A stretch of 64,000 nt of DNA, taken from the NCBI GenBank assembly GCA_034509755.1, contig CM067549.1, forward strand, positions 50,369,052 through 50,433,051, read 5' to 3'. Position 1 is the stretch's first letter, and every line of letters starts with the position of its first letter. Of this stretch, positions 44,056 to 57,380 are shown piece after piece. Source of the DNA: Anisodus tanguticus. Its lineage: Eukaryota > Streptophyta > Magnoliopsida > Solanales > Solanaceae. The notes below the pieces were generated by a model, which made no database searches, was not told the DNA's origin, and worked only from the letters and a program-made list of their open reading frames with translations. The position numbers and the translations under genes are program-made.

Positions 44056-47000
44056 GGAATTGTTGTCTGACGATCCATCTTCTTTCATTTTCTGGCATTG
44101 TGAGAACATGATAATCAATAGTAGTGGAAGTTCGTCGATCAGACTTGACGCCAACCGCTACTATTGTCGAATCATAGAGTTAAACGGTACGTCTCTAGTT
44201 ATTCCTTTTCAAATTTTTTATAAATTCCACATCTATCGCAGTCTCTGCAAACAAACATGGCGTCCCTAAATGTTTCTAAAATGACACTCTTCGTGATCAT
44301 CATACACATGAGATTTAATCAGTTAATGAATGAGTTCTTTAATGTTTTTGGGTGGTACCTTTTAGAGTTTAATGCATTAGTTAAATTGCAACATCATTGG
44401 GCCATGAGATATGATATGACTGATGAAGACAATAATCCAACCCAAATTTCCAATAGGGCCCCTCCCCTTTTATAAAGACTAGTGCATATGGGCCTTAAAT
44501 GGCCCCACCTGCATACCTTATAAGTTAGGGATGTTAACATTTTTAACCAGTAAAATTTTGTTTATCCATCAAACCATTACTATAGTTTGTAGCCGTTGTC
44601 GATATATACTCAGTTACAACAAGCTATAATCATATTACACATTAGTTTTATGTAAATTATACGGTGATTATACATAAGTTGTATATTGTATACTAGTTAA
44701 ATTTTGTAAAAAATGAAAATTAGGATTATTTTTCGTTTTAGGCATCGTTGGACAAGTCCCTATCATTTATTGAAGTCCTAGCTGTTACAACTCAAAAGTA
44801 TGAGGGGGTGGGGGGGGGGGGGATTCCATAAGATCTAGTTGTGCCCTTGAAGTTGATTATTTTTTTATCTTTTAATTGAATGGTATAAGTTTACGTTAGT
44901 AGGTGTTGTTTCAGAACAATTCGTTAAACATTAATGAAGTAGTCATTTCAGAGAGTGTTCAACTTAGATGGAGAAAAATAATCGGTTAGGATTTGTATAT
45001 TCCAAATTTAACTTATTTGAAATTGAGACGTAATAATTATTATTGCTATAATCATTTCACTAAGTAATGTTATTGTTGAATTTTTTGTTGTTGGAGTAAA
45101 GTGCTTATGTAAGTGACCACCATATATAAATTAATACTAAATCATCTACGTGTATATCGGCATTCTACCTTGTAAATTATACTATTTTCATGTCTAGCAT
45201 CGGACACTTTTTAATAATCGAGAGATTTTGAAGATCAGTATCCTATAATTTGAAACTGGATGGAAAATTTCAGGCTTTTATCTATGACAACCTAGCATCG
45301 GGTACTCTTTTTTGTTGCCTTTGTAATAGATCCAAGTACCTTAAACCATACAATGGTGTGTGTGGGGGGGGGGGGGGGGATTATTTTTAAATTTCATTAA
45401 AAATGAAATGGATATTATAACATTTTGTGATCTTGCTAAAATGATGTTTCCATATTTCAGGAAATCTCTACATCAAACATTACTGTTTAGACACCTCAAC
45501 CCATATTAAATGCACATCAATTTTCAATAAAACTTGTATTAGTTAAATAAGAAAGCTAAAATGGTATCTATCTTGAAAACAACTTTATAAAAGAGGGAGG
45601 CCCCTATTATTCTCAATAATGTTTTTTTATAGGTAACATTAATCATATGTATTTCTAACACTATCAAAAAGGAGATTTTCGATGTACGTTCCATTGAAAA
45701 TTCGTCATAATATAACTCGTTGGTAACATTTTCGAAGGAACACAACAATTTTCCGACTGACTCTATCGAAACCATCCCTCTGAAATTCTCATTTTCTTTC
45801 TTGGTTGTGTAAAAGTTCCCTCAATAGTCCATCTATTTTTTCCTATTACAACTCTAAATTTGTTAAACAAGCACTTTGGCCCTTTCGAAAACCTAATCAT
45901 ATTGTTTAACAAGAGCAAGGTAGAAGATTCACTCTATCATCATATACCAAAATTAAAAATTTAAAGAATTAAGAAATTAAAAATTATAAAGTAGATAAAA
46001 ATTCTCCAAAATTGTTGACAGACAGTCAAGTCATTGAATTGATGAAAAAATTGCAAATCTAACTGACCAACTTTTAAGGCAGAAACCTAGGATTTTATCT
46101 TCCTTGCTTTTTACGATGTTTTGATTGTCAAATAGTTTAGTCTGTTTTATTTTGAGTTATAAGTTTCGTGCGTGGATAGTGTATAAACCAACATTTTATA
46201 TTGATAGAGAAGGGAAGCTTTAGAGTAACGGTAAAATTATTTCCGTATGACTTATAAGTCACAAATTCGAGTCGTGAACTCTATCATTGATGCTCGCGTC
46301 AAGGGTAACAAGTTGCCCTACAACACATTATTCCGTTGGGGTACAAACCTTCCTTGGACGACCTCGTGTGAATACGGAATATTTCCTTTATCAAATTGTC
46401 TTTTTTATTAGTTAGATTGACCTACAAAAATTGGTGGAGCTAGGGTCAACATCAAAACTATTCTTTATATATATATATATAATAATAATAGATGTTAAAT
46501 TTTCTTATTTTTTTTATTTTGAATTGCCTTAGTGAAAATTTCGATTTCACCATTATTTACGACAAAAAAGTATCATACCAAGTTAATAAGAAAGTTAATA
46601 AATAAAATAATAACTTATTATAACAAATTAAAAAATCTATACAAACTTAAATATGTTATGTGAAATTATCAAATAAACTTTGGAAACTAGACAGGCCTTC
46701 CAACATGGACCATATATTTTTGCTAAAGTGAAAAATGACTCCAACATGAATTATTATATTTTAAAGGTGTTTGTTGATCTTTGTCCATAAATCTAGGAAA
46801 AAAGGACCCGTCTTTATTATTATGTTGTCTTCAAAATGTAACAATCTCCACGTATTTTTTGAGGTCATCATCGTAAGACATATAACTTGAACAATACACA
46901 AGTTATAACTAATCGAATATAAAAGACTTACAATAGTAAGTCGAAATAATCCATCGTTATTGTATTATATCATATGTGGCCTTATGATAAGCTAAGCCCA

Positions 47001-47620
47001 TTCTAATTTTGATAGAATACAATTGATTGGATTTTTTCCCATGACTCAAACTAAAAATATATTATGGATCCTCTTGATGTAACTATATACATCCATTCGG
47101 CATTGAATAATCTTGAATATGATACGCTAGTTAATAAATGGAAGAAATCTCACATCCATCTCACATCACGTTTTGTTGATAACAAGTTAGAGTTGTTGAT
47201 ATTTCTCACATCACGTTATGGACCATCATATATTCGAGCCGTAATTTTTAATTTATGAGTTTTGGATTACAATGATTTTTAGTTATTGGATTCTGGTAGA
47301 TTATAAAGGATATAATTAATGATTAAAAAAAGAAAAAAGAAATACGAAAGAATTCAAAAGCAAAAAAGAAGAAAAACACGTCACGTAAGTTGTCACAGAA
47401 AAATAAAAGAAACAAAGAGGAAAATACGAGTTTGACAGGACTGAAAAACCTTGGAGATGGGTCCTTACATTCTTAAAATATTTTTCACCAATGTACTATT
47501 TAGGTAAAAAATAAAATAAAAGAGTACTAGGAATATAGTAATAGGAGTAAATAGTTGATGGATGGATCATTGATCATTGATCATTCACTCTTTAATAAAA
47601 AAATTCGGGTTTATACTATG
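44056..47620. other. Long intergenic stretch without recognised genes
   Basis: Short frames at 44060-44475, 45539-45775 and 47064-47258 have no domain I know. Poly(G) tracts occur at about 44805-44821 and 45365-45379. A degenerate palindrome GATCATTGATCATTGATCATT lies near 47565-47586, here noted only by its repeated unit GATCATT. Confidence 0.45.
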
Positions 47621-47635
47621 AAAAAGGAGAAATTT

Positions 47636-47723
47636 ATGGTAAGAAATACTTCCATTTTAAGTGAATTCTGTACCACATAATGGTAAGAAATACTTCCATT
47701 TTAAGTGGATTCTGTACCACATA
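47636..47723. repeat. 44-bp tandem duplication
   Basis: The unit starting ATGGTAAGAAATACTTCC and ending TCTGTACCACATA occurs twice with a single base change (GTGAATT / GTGGATT). Confidence 0.92.
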
Positions 47724-48155
47724 AATCTGGATTAATCATATTAGTGAGTTTTGAAAGGAAAAAAAGAGCTTAAGAGCTTCCATAAGTGAAACAAAAAAGA
47801 GAAAGGGAAATAACAGTTTTGGTCAACGAGTTATTGCTTTAAATCCGATTTTGATCCTTGTATTATTGGACGTAGCGAATCTAACCTTGAATTAAGTGAA
47901 GGGTGTGATTTTGATCCAATTATTAAGTGAAGCTAACGGAAGTTAAGTTTTATTAAGGAAATTCTGGGGTTTTTTTTTAAAAAAGGTCTATTCTTTTGCT
48001 GCCTAAGAAAGACTTGTTTCTTAAATTAAAAATAGACAAGTGATGCATAATTTTAATCTTCTGTGGATTTGTAGGTTTTGAAGAAAACAGATGATAATAT
48101 TTTGATGCTAATCCATATAAGGGAAGATGATGGCAACATAGCAGCTAATGACAAT

Positions 48156-48861
48156 TGTTAACACTCAAAAATAATTTTAGTGTTTAGCCGAATTAAGTGA
48201 TAGTCGAAGGTGAAAATGTCAAAATAAGCAGGCAACAGAATTCTAAGCCGATAACCGAACTGACTCGTAGCCGAATCTATTAGTCTTAGCCCTCGGCTAG
48301 AAAAACTCTATCGACAATTTCGGTAACCTGGCCGAATCACAAGTCCAGGGAATAACTGAGACCCACACATATTTGGACGCCTCGAAGACCAAGTCAAAGC
48401 ACCTTCTAGACCCCAAGAAATAGAAACAAACCATCAACAACTAGAAGGAAGTGCCGTCTGTCGTGCAAGTGGAAAACAAGGAGCAAAAATAGGCACCACC
48501 TCCTCATAGTTGGCTAGTGGATTTAGTGGGTAATTTAGTGGCTAACATAGGGGGATCACGTCTTATTTCATGTAGTATAAATGTAAGATCACTTGTACAG
48601 AATAAAAACAACATAAACAATAAAAAAACTGATTTTTACATATCTTCATTCTATCTTTATCGCCTTTATTGCACTCTAGCTGTATTTATGTTTCTTACCA
48701 CTTAGTTTACTCAATCGTCATCCTAACGCTTTCTGGAGTAGTTGGGAAACCCATTCCTGAAAGTTAGAGTTTCGCTTCCAGCCCAAATCGCTTAGTTAAG
48801 GAATCAATTTTTCATCTAATTTTGTCAGTCGATAAAATGGCAAACATTTCGGACGGGAACA
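48156..48861 (+). repeat. 5' LTR of the gypsy element
   Basis: It begins TGTTAACACTC and ends GGACGGGAACA. By hand I count about 50 differences and no indels against the 3' LTR over 706 bp, about 7%. The words AGCCGAA and GCCGATAA recur. The U3 promoter is not obvious; TAGTATAAATG near 48574 could be a TATA box. Confidence 0.93.
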
Positions 48862-48867
48862 AATTTG

Positions 48868-51441
48868 GCACGCTCAGTGGGACCATAGGTGATCTCATAG
48901 CGAAGTTTGATTCTCCAGGTCAGGATCACGCTTGGCGTATGCGCCTAAGATCTAGTAAGAAAATGAACCCAGAGTTCAGTCCACATCCTAAACAGAATTC
49001 TCCCAGAAGGAACAACGAGCCACCACTCTCTTTCGGTATGCCTACATCGGTTGATACCCCTCCACTTCATCCATCAACCCAAGTTGTGGGTGAACTTAGT
49101 CAACGTAAGGTCCAACTGTCATGACCACGTCATTCATTAGACAACAGATTGACTTAGGCATCCATGACATTATGTACCAAGTTTCCAAACAGTTAGCTAA
49201 CATTGTCAAGTTAATGGTGCATAATGAGGTTCATTAGGCGAGGGAACTGGAAGCCAATCGACTACATCCAGGAGAAGGTTCGGCTAGTTCTGCCATCCCT
49301 CTGATGAGTGGCATTGTGCAACATGCAACTGTAACTCCAGGTGTTATTCCTCAGCCAAATGTATATCGATCAGTACCTACTCAGGTACAGTCGATAACAC
49401 ACCTAGAAGCACAAGCCCAATCACTTGGCAACCAGTCTACTGTATAGTTGCCACCAAACGCTGGGGGGCAAACTGTGCCACTCGACCAAGAGAATCTGCA
49501 GTATGGACAAATCAATATGGCTCGGAGACCAGTTCAGGCACCAGACACTTTGGTTTGCCGCCCGTTATATCGTACGCTCATGCAAACGGTCTTACGGTAC
49601 ATATGACTAATGTTGGCCAGCCGAATTGGTAGCCGATGGCCCCCGACTATGACCTTGCTAGGCTATCTGGTGACACTGTCTACAGCGAGACACCATTCTA
49701 GCAGTCACAACTGGTACCCAATCCATACCATCCAGGAAGAGCAAACTTTCTAAGAACGGCTGATGTCGGGGGAAGAGCAGACATGGAACACCGTTCCCCT
49801 TATCCTCAAGTTTCGTCGGCTGTTCCATGAGCTTAGGTTGCAGGCTTTGGTGGCTATGCCCGACAACAGCAATGGGGATATACCCCACATGTTGGTAATG
49901 GCCAGCAGAATACCTACAATTTTCAAAACCTTGTTCAACAAGGTGCAGAATGGAGGCCTCTAGTTCAGAACGCATACCAGCCGGTTCCAGCTGAGAATCG
50001 ACAATAGACTTTACAGCTGATGAACCCTGAAACTATCGCGAATACCATGAAGAGATACTTTGGCATCCAACTGAGGCCTTTGGACCAGCCTGTTTATAGG
50101 AAGCCCTACCCCAATTGGGTAGATCGGATATCATAATTACCGAGCGGTTTTAAAATGCCTGATTTCGTCACCGTCTCGGTGATGACGGCAAATCAACGAT
50201 TGAGCACATCGGCAGATTTACCGCCTAATGTGGCAAAGTTGGTAAGAACGAGTATCACAAGCTGCAGTTATTCCCCGTTTCTCTAACAGGAACAACATTT
50301 GCCTAGTACTCATCCTTGACCCCCGACTTCATACAGAGTTGTCAGACATGGAGCGTTGTTTCCATGATAGATTTTATTGGCCCCAACCTCAGGTCACTGT
50401 AACCGACCTGACGAATCTCAATCAACAGGTCAATGAGACGGCTACAGATTATATCGAGAGATTTAGAAAGAAGGTTGGGAAATGCACTGTACACTTTCCT
50501 GAATCAGAATGCACCCACATGATAATCAACAACATGCATCCTCAGCTAAAGGAGAAATTAGTGGGACAATCCTGCTCTGACTTAAGCCAGTTAGCCGAGA
50601 AGGCTAGCCAAATAGAGTAGTATATCCAGGAGAAGGAGAAAAGAAGAGCTAACCGAAATTAAGGTTCCCATTTGGTATCCATTATTGAGGCAGATGAGTC
50701 TGACACAGAGTTAGTCGATTACACAGCAGACGCAATGGTAGTCGAGATTATCAGGGGTAAGGTTTACTCTTGCTCGCCCTGAAAGCTACGAAGGGTAAGG
50801 AGACGAGTTCGAATGATGACACGATCGGTTACTTGTTTGACATTACAGAGGCAAATCAGATCTTTGATCATCTGCTTAAAGATAAATAGATCCGGTTGCT
50901 GGATGGCCATAAGATTTCATCTGCAGAAGAACTCAAGGATAAAAAGTACTGTAAGTGGCACAATTCATATAGCCACGCTATTTCTAATTGTGTGGTCTTC
51001 AGGAAGGCAATTCAAAAAGGCATCAAGGAGGGCAGGTTAAACCTAGCCGATAAAAGCATAGCTGAAATATTTGTTGATAATGACCCCTTCCCCGCAGTAC
51101 CAATATTTATGGTATCCTTTGCCAAGCTAGATCAATCAAAGGACGTCAAGGGGAAACAACTGATGAAAACCATATGGGTTCCAAAGAAGCACACTGGTAA
51201 GGAGGGGATCACCAAGACCTCTGTGTTTGATCAGCTAGGCAGCTTACGTGACATCTATGAGGACACAGACAGGCAGCCAGCTAGAAGCAGTTTTGGTAGC
51301 CGCCCTTATAAACCAGAGCACATTGCTCGGGAACCTCACAAACAGTACCCGATATTCAAAAGGGACCTAACAGACCTCAGGAGAAGGCTTAGGGGCAAGC
51401 ATGGTTGCCAATCGATGAGAAGTCGAGCGTGCCCTAGATAG
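48868..51441 (+). pseudogene. Gypsy gag, broken
   Basis: Readable pieces: 48822-49124, 50339-50620 (NQQVNETATDYIERFRKKVG, then HMIINNMHPQLKEKLVG, the retrotransposon gag core) and 50896-51441. The last contains YCKWHNSYSHAISNCVVFR, a CX2HX4HX4C-like motif used by plant Tat/Athila gag in place of a standard knuckle. Stops such as TAG at 49446 and 50008 fit CAG-to-TAG changes. Confidence 0.75.
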
Positions 51442-51989
51442 GCCAGGAACCACTACCCATGGCTAAACAGAGGGTGGATGAGTTCAACATGAAGGAAGGA
51501 GTTTCTTCCTTGCGTATCACAGTGAGGGATGAAGGTCAGCTGAGACCCTGGAGGATGATTAAGCCAACCGCTAATATAGAGGAAGGAAAGTGGTTCATTA
51601 ATCAGGCTTTTGGAAAGAAAGAGGCACCGCTGTGTGTCATGTCCAGGACACAGAAAAGAAGGATGCAGCGTGCCAAAGCCTTGCGCAAGATGAAGCTAAC
51701 GTTGCACATGATATCCAGTGCCGAGGCAGTTGATAAATAGGAAATTCCTGAGTCTACCGTAGCTTAGGCTATCGAGCGGGCATTCGGCTCAACCTCTTCA
51801 GAGATAGTGCTGCATGAAGGAGAAGCTTTGGATCAACCAGAATTGAATATACAGCCTAATAACGATCCGAGAGAGGAACCTTGATGGGAGAGTAATATTA
51901 TGAAGGAATCCCTAGCCAAGACAGTTCCACAGGTCGCACAAAGGATCAAGGCATTAGAACCCCAACCGGTTCCTATATGCCTCTAGGAG

Positions 51990-52643
51990 ATGAAAGATAT
52001 TAACTTCTCATCAACCGAATTGGATGAGGTAGGAGACTCCATCCTTGATTTATTTAAGCATGATTCAGTCAATGAGATTTGGGCAACTATTGCAATGGTC
52101 AGTGTAATTCTATGTGAGTTTTGGGCCGGCCGCTCTAAGCTGGATAACCTAGAAGGCGATGTATGTATGGAAGACACTGAATGGGCGACATTAGCTGATA
52201 CCACGGCTAGGGATGCTTTGAGCACTGTATTCGGTGCACCTACAAAAGAGATGGTTAAACACCTCAAACCCCTATATGTTAAGGCTTACATTAACGGCAA
52301 AGCTTTCAGCCGAGTGTTCGTCGACAATGGGGCTGTGTTGAATGTGATGCCGCTTCTTACTTTGAAAAGCCTCCACAAAACCTGGGAGGATCTCATCCCA
52401 ACTAACATGAAAATGACTAGCTTTATGGGAGAGGCCTCTGAAGCTTTGGGGATCTTAGTAGCAGAAATGACCGTAGGTCCTAAGACGGTCAGATCTGCCT
52501 TCTTTGTGATAGACGCTGGTTTCGTCCTATGCCATCATGTTGGGCAGAGACTGGATTCACACCAGCCGATGCCTTTCTTCCATCATGCATCAAAATCTTA
52601 TTTTCTGGGAAGGAAACAAGATAGAAATCGTCGCAGCCGATGA
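51990..52643 (+). pseudogene. Gypsy protease region
   Basis: A 217-codon frame with YVKAYINGKAFSRVFVDNGA and then VLNVMP: the plant gypsy protease active site, in which the usual VDTGA or VDSGA has become VDNGA (52320-52334). The frame shifts at about 52530, and the rest of the protease end (GRDWIHTS) is read in 52537-52785. Confidence 0.78.
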
Positions 52644-52954
52644 TAACCCATTTCAAGCAGGGGTTAAGAACTTAGAGGATGTCTTATATTCACCCTATGT
52701 GGCTCCCATAGCTATTGCAGAGCAATACGAAGAAGGATCTTGGAAATACTGTAATCTTACTCCACGTAGTTTTGAAATAAAATAATTAGCCAAACCACAA
52801 CTTACCTTGGAAGAGTTAGATGATTGAGGAGACCTAAATCGTACGTGATCTGTGGCATCGACTGGCTTCTCTAAGCTCTGAAGCTAGGATAACCAAGGTA
52901 TCACAGGTAGGGGACTACGACAAAGAACCAACACTGGTAGCCGATGACATTGAG

Positions 52955-54018
52955 TTGCCGATGGAACTTGAATCACCCATAAGAAGGGTTATGCCTAGTT
53001 TTGAATCTCAAGATCTCTTGGAAGATATCAACTTGGGTACTGAGGAAGTCCATCGGCTAACACATATTAGTGGCTTGATGAAGGAGGAGGATAAACAAAG
53101 CATAACAGCTCTTCTACTGCAGTATAAGGACTGCTTCGCATGGGATTATCATGAGATGCCCGGGTTGGCACGTACTTTGGTAGATCATAGACTGCCAATC
53201 AAGGAGGTTTCACACCTCATAAAAAACCGCCCAGAAGATATCACCCTCAGCTGATGCCTCAAATTAAAGTTGAGATTGAACGGCTGCTGAAGGTCGAGTT
53301 CATCAGAATGGCTAGGTATGTGAAATGGTTGGCAAACATTGTGCCAGTCAAGAAGAAGAATGACAAGGTTCGGGTATGTATTGACTACAGGAACCTAAAT
53401 CTTGCCACTCTCAAAGATGAATACGTCATGCCTATAGCCGATATGTTAGTCGATTCGGCAGCCGCTAATGGTGTGTTGAAATTCATGAACGGTTACTCTG
53501 GCTATAATCAGATAGCAGTAGCTGAAAATGACATTCACAAGATTGCTTTTAGGTGTCCAGGAGCCTTGGTCATTTTCGAGTGGGTAGTTATGCCGTTTGG
53601 TCTGAAGAATGCTGGGGCTACTTATCATAGGACAATGAACACCATCTTCCATGATTTGATCGGCAAGACTGTGGAGGTCTATATTGATGATGTGGTAGTG
53701 AGATCTAAAAACTTCAAAGATAATTTAGCCGATCTCGAACAAGCACTAAAAAGAATGAGGAGTCATAATCTTAAAATGAATCCAGCCAAGTGCATGTTCG
53801 GAGTATCGGTTGGCAACTTCCTGGGATTTTTGGTACATAAGAAAGGTATTGAGATAGATCATAACAAAGCTTGGGCAGTAATGGAGTCTGCACCACCCAG
53901 AACAAAGAAGGAGCTACAAAGCATGTTAGGGAAAATCAACTTCCTAAGGAGGTTCATATCTAATTCAGCTGGCAAAATGAAGGCTTTCTCACATTTGCTT
54001 AGGCTTAAAGAGTTGTAA
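52955..54018 (+). pseudogene. Gypsy reverse transcriptase
   Basis: Two frames (52955-53254, 53254-54018) meet at 53254. In the second: NIVPVKKKNDKVRVCIDYRN, then KFMNGYSGYNQI (motif A, where families have FMDGYSGYNQ, so the first catalytic Asp is Asn at residue 79), MPFGLKNAGATY and the catalytic YIDD box (residues 143-146), followed by the thumb region with LGFLVHKKGIEID and the start of the connection. A stop lies at 54016. Confidence 0.85.
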
Positions 54019-54500
54019 GAGCTAGTATGGGGTCCGAAACAACAAGATGCATTCGACCAAATTAAAAAGGCCTTAGCAACTCCTCATGTGTTGGTGCCTC
54101 CCATGTCAAGGAAACCGTTAAAGTTGTACATCTCAGCTGCAGATTTGTCTATCGGCTGCCTGTTAGTATAGTATGCTAATGATGGAACCGAAAGGGCAGT
54201 TTACTACCTTCGCTGAATGCTCAATGAGGTTGAAACTAAATATACCCCTATAGAGAAGCTTTGTTTGTCCTTATTCTATGCTTGTACAAAATTGAACATT
54301 ATTTAATACCACATGTGGTTCATATTTTGTGCAAAATTGACATCGTCGGGTACTTATTGAATAGACCTATTTTGCAAAGACGACTAATGAAATAGGCAAT
54401 CAAGCTCACTGCATTCTCTCTCGAGTACAGGCCACTTAGGGCTGTCAAAGGTCAGGCGCTAGCCGATTTCTTGCCAGACCACCCTTGTATGCACCCCCTC
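54019..54500 (+). pseudogene. Gypsy RNase H (first, RT-linked)
   Basis: Broken frames with WGPKQQDAFDQIKKALATP, LYISAADLSIGCLLV (the usual Asp is Ala-Ala-Asp shifted) and a stop at 54168, then AVYYL and YTPIEKLCL with frame breaks. Typical of the RNase H that follows gypsy RT. Confidence 0.65.
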
Positions 54501-54524
54501 TACTGCATGTATGGACGTCATCCC

Positions 54525-54860
54525 TTGGATGCTAACTTTTGATGGGTCAAGAACCCAGAAGGGAGTCGGCGTCGTAATAATGATAACCGATCCTATAGAT
54601 GAAATGTGGAGGTTCTCTTATCGGTTAGATTCTGACTTGACAAATAACCAAGCTGAATACGATGCTCTCATCATATGACTCAAACTCCTAGTTTTCATGA
54701 AAGCAAAGTGTGTCAAGATTCATGGAGACTCTCAATTGGTTATCAAGCAGCTGGCTAGGGAATATGACTGCAAAAATCCAAATTTGTTGGTCCGTTACTA
54801 AATGGCTAGCAGGTTACTTAGTAGGTTCGCATCGTCTACGTTATTTATATTCCCATGGGC
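54525..54860 (+). pseudogene. Gypsy second (archaeal-type) RNase H
   Basis: MLTFDGSRTQKGVGVVIM, then NNQAEYDALI and KIHGDSQLVIKQL give a complete set of DGS, E, GDS acidic residues as in the additional RNase H of the Tat lineage. A TGA stop lies at 54676 and a TAA at about 54799. Confidence 0.75.
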
Positions 54861-55723
54861 ATGAATGTTGAGGCTAACGACTTAGCACAAGAAGTTTCTG
54901 GCTTTAGGAAGTCTCTACTCACTTTAGAGTATGATGAGCTGCCAGCCGAAGTGTTAGCCATGGACCAGATCGACTCGTGGAAGCAGGTGTTAATCGGCTA
55001 CTTAAAAGATTCTTCCACTTGCAAGGACCTTAAGGTTAAGATGAGAGCCTTGAAGTATGTGTTCATTGATGATGATCTTTACAAAAGGAGCGTAAATGGA
55101 GTGCTACTCAAGTGCATTGATAAGACAGAGGCCTTAGAGTCATGAGAGAAGTTCATGAAGGAATTTATGGATCACACAGAGCCGGGCCAACGATGAAATA
55201 GTTGATTTATCGCCATGGCTATTATTAGCCTACCATCACTACTGATTGCTTTCAATACGCAAAAGGTTGTGAAGAGTGTCAGAGACATGGACCAATCCAA
55301 TGAGTACCAGCCGAGTTGTTGTACCCGATCGTAAAGCCCTGGCCTTATAGAGGATGGGCTATAAACCTCATCGGGAAGATTCACCCACAATCGGCTAAAG
55401 GATATAATTTTATTATTTTGGCTACCGATTACTTCACTAAATGGGTAGAGGCACAACCGATGAAGATGGTTTATCAGACATATGTCATTCAGTTTATCCA
55501 ACACCAGATCATATATAGATATGGTATTCCTGAGATGATTACAACCGATCAAGGGACGATGTTCACTGGTTCTAAGGTGGCAGCCTTTGCTGAGAAGTTT
55601 GGGATCAAGATGATCACATCTTCGCCTTATTATGCACAGGCGAATGGAAAAGCCAAGGCAGCTAACAAGCTTATTGTGGACATAATTAGTAAAAATGTGG
55701 AGGATAGACCGGTAGTGTGACAT
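54855..55723 (+). pseudogene. Gypsy integrase, catalytic residues lost
   Basis: The zinc-finger region (54855-55315) is broken by stops. The core frame 55316-55720 reads YRGWAINLIGKIHP (the usual catalytic Asp in this position is Asn), ATDYFTKWVEA, ITTDQGTMF (second Asp kept) and YYAQANGKAKAANK (the usual Glu in NGQAEA is Lys). Two of three catalytic acids are therefore gone, by changes that G-to-A transitions explain. Confidence 0.82.
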
Positions 55724-56089
55724 CTCACTTTGGATAAATCTATTTGGGCAATCAGAAACTCTAAGTCTACTGCTACTGGGAAAACACCTTATCGGCTAAC
55801 CTATGGCTAAGATGTAGTGTTACCCTGGAAATTAATGTTAAGTCATTATGGGTGGGCAAACAAAATTCTTTAAGCTTGAAAGAATACCAGCAGGCCATGC
55901 TAATGGAGTTAGATCAGCTAGATGAATATCGACTGATGGCCCTGGAAAGAATCGAAGCCGGTAAACGGAAAATGGCTAAAGCATACAACAAGCATGTTAA
56001 GCCTAAGAGGTTCGCCGGATGAGACTTGGTTTGGAAAACCGTATTGCCACTTGGAATGAAAGATCGTAAATTCGGCAAAAAAGGCAAGA

Positions 56090-57025
56090 AGTACTTCCCT
56101 TCATTTGGGGAATGCAAGAGTAAACAACAGCCACAGACCGGCTGCCTGGAAAATAAACTTTGGAAAATACAGGGTGATCCACAGCTGAAGGAACCACATG
56201 GGACCAACTAAGGTAATCAGATTTCTGGAGTCCGTTAACCTTGCTTGGGCATCACCAAGATCCATATAAAGATAAGTCAGGAAGAGAGATGCCCAGCTGA
56301 CATCTTCCTCCCCGAAATGGCTAACGCCGCATAAATTTGCAGTTCCTTCATGACTGCACAAGATCCTATGCAGACAAAATATCGGCTGAACTAAAAAAGC
56401 AGGAAATCATGGTGCTTAACATCGTCGATTGGGAGGGGCAATACTCGACTGTTGTTGGCCATGAAGTGGCCATATCCAGAAGAAGTCTTTGAAACCTTGA
56501 TGCCCAAGTCGGCAATATCTATATCGCCTAACACATGCGTTTCAGCTCCCGGTATCGGAAGGCTAAGTATCGCCGTCACGTCAAGCAGTGTGGGGGTCAT
56601 CATCTCCCAAGAAAAAACAAAGGCGTTGGCAATGATCGACCGATAACAAAGGAAAGCATAAATGAGACCAATGTTACAGGGGAGGTCAAACCCGACAGTG
56701 CAATGGCGTCATAAAGATCCATGCGTCTCGATTCGGCCTCTCTGGCCGACTTCACTCGTTCCAACCAACCAGAATAGTTGGCAATCTTAGTCGGTCAGGT
56801 ACGCAGGCTAGCCGTACAACAATCACTGGTGAACCAATCACAGGTAATAGGAAGATCATGGTTTGCTGGGCTAAGATGCCGAGAAAGAAGGAGGTCGCCA
56901 TGTTTAGATGTACCATAAGGGGCAAGAACCAACTATTCATCGATAAAAGTAAAGGTAGGGGTTAGGTCACCAGCAGCCAAATCAGCGTTATCTGATCCCT
57001 GAGATAGAGAAGAAGATGAAGACAT
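56090..57025 (-). pseudogene. Antisense additional ORF (plant mobile domain-like) of the gypsy element
   Basis: On the minus strand, from ATG at 57025 (MSSSSSLSQGSDNADLAAGD) broken frames read on through a region with YSGWLERVKSA to EMMTPTLLDVTAILSLPIPG (near 56600), the start of a plant-mobile-domain (aminotransferase-like) fold, then QIYAALAISGRK-like text to about 56100. Stops at 56932, near 56790 and at 56391 break it. Tat-lineage elements are known to carry such additional ORFs, some antisense. Residues were read by eye. Confidence 0.6.
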
Positions 57026-57380
57026 GGTTCTATGATTGAGAAAAATAGGTTTTTTTGGAGGCGCAAAAGAATTTGGGAACAGCTGGTGGCTAAGTGAGAA
57101 ACCCCTGGGAAGACGTCTGCCCTTAAATATCCCCTTTCCTTTTGAAAGATGTGGCTGCCACGTATTAGGATTCTTTTCTTTCAAACATGCGGCTGAAATG
57201 CATCGGAATTTATTTGTGGTAGCCGAGATGCCTCGATTTAAAAGAATTCTGAGAAATTCATCATTTAGCGCATTTAGGGCAAAAGTGATTGAAATGACAC
57301 CCGCGGCTGCCACACGAAACGACGGTAATTTTTTAATACATCAACTCAACAGCTGCACTCTAGTTAATGTAAGGGGCAAT

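Noticed and set aside
49299..49330. CTGATGAG word suggesting a hammerhead ribozyme
   Set aside because: No matching GAAA core or helices nearby; it lies in gag coding sequence.
56026..56211. Plus-strand 61-aa frame as part of gypsy pol
   Set aside because: Lies after the integrase, where the antisense frame has the better domain resemblance; the first part may still be the integrase C-terminal tail.
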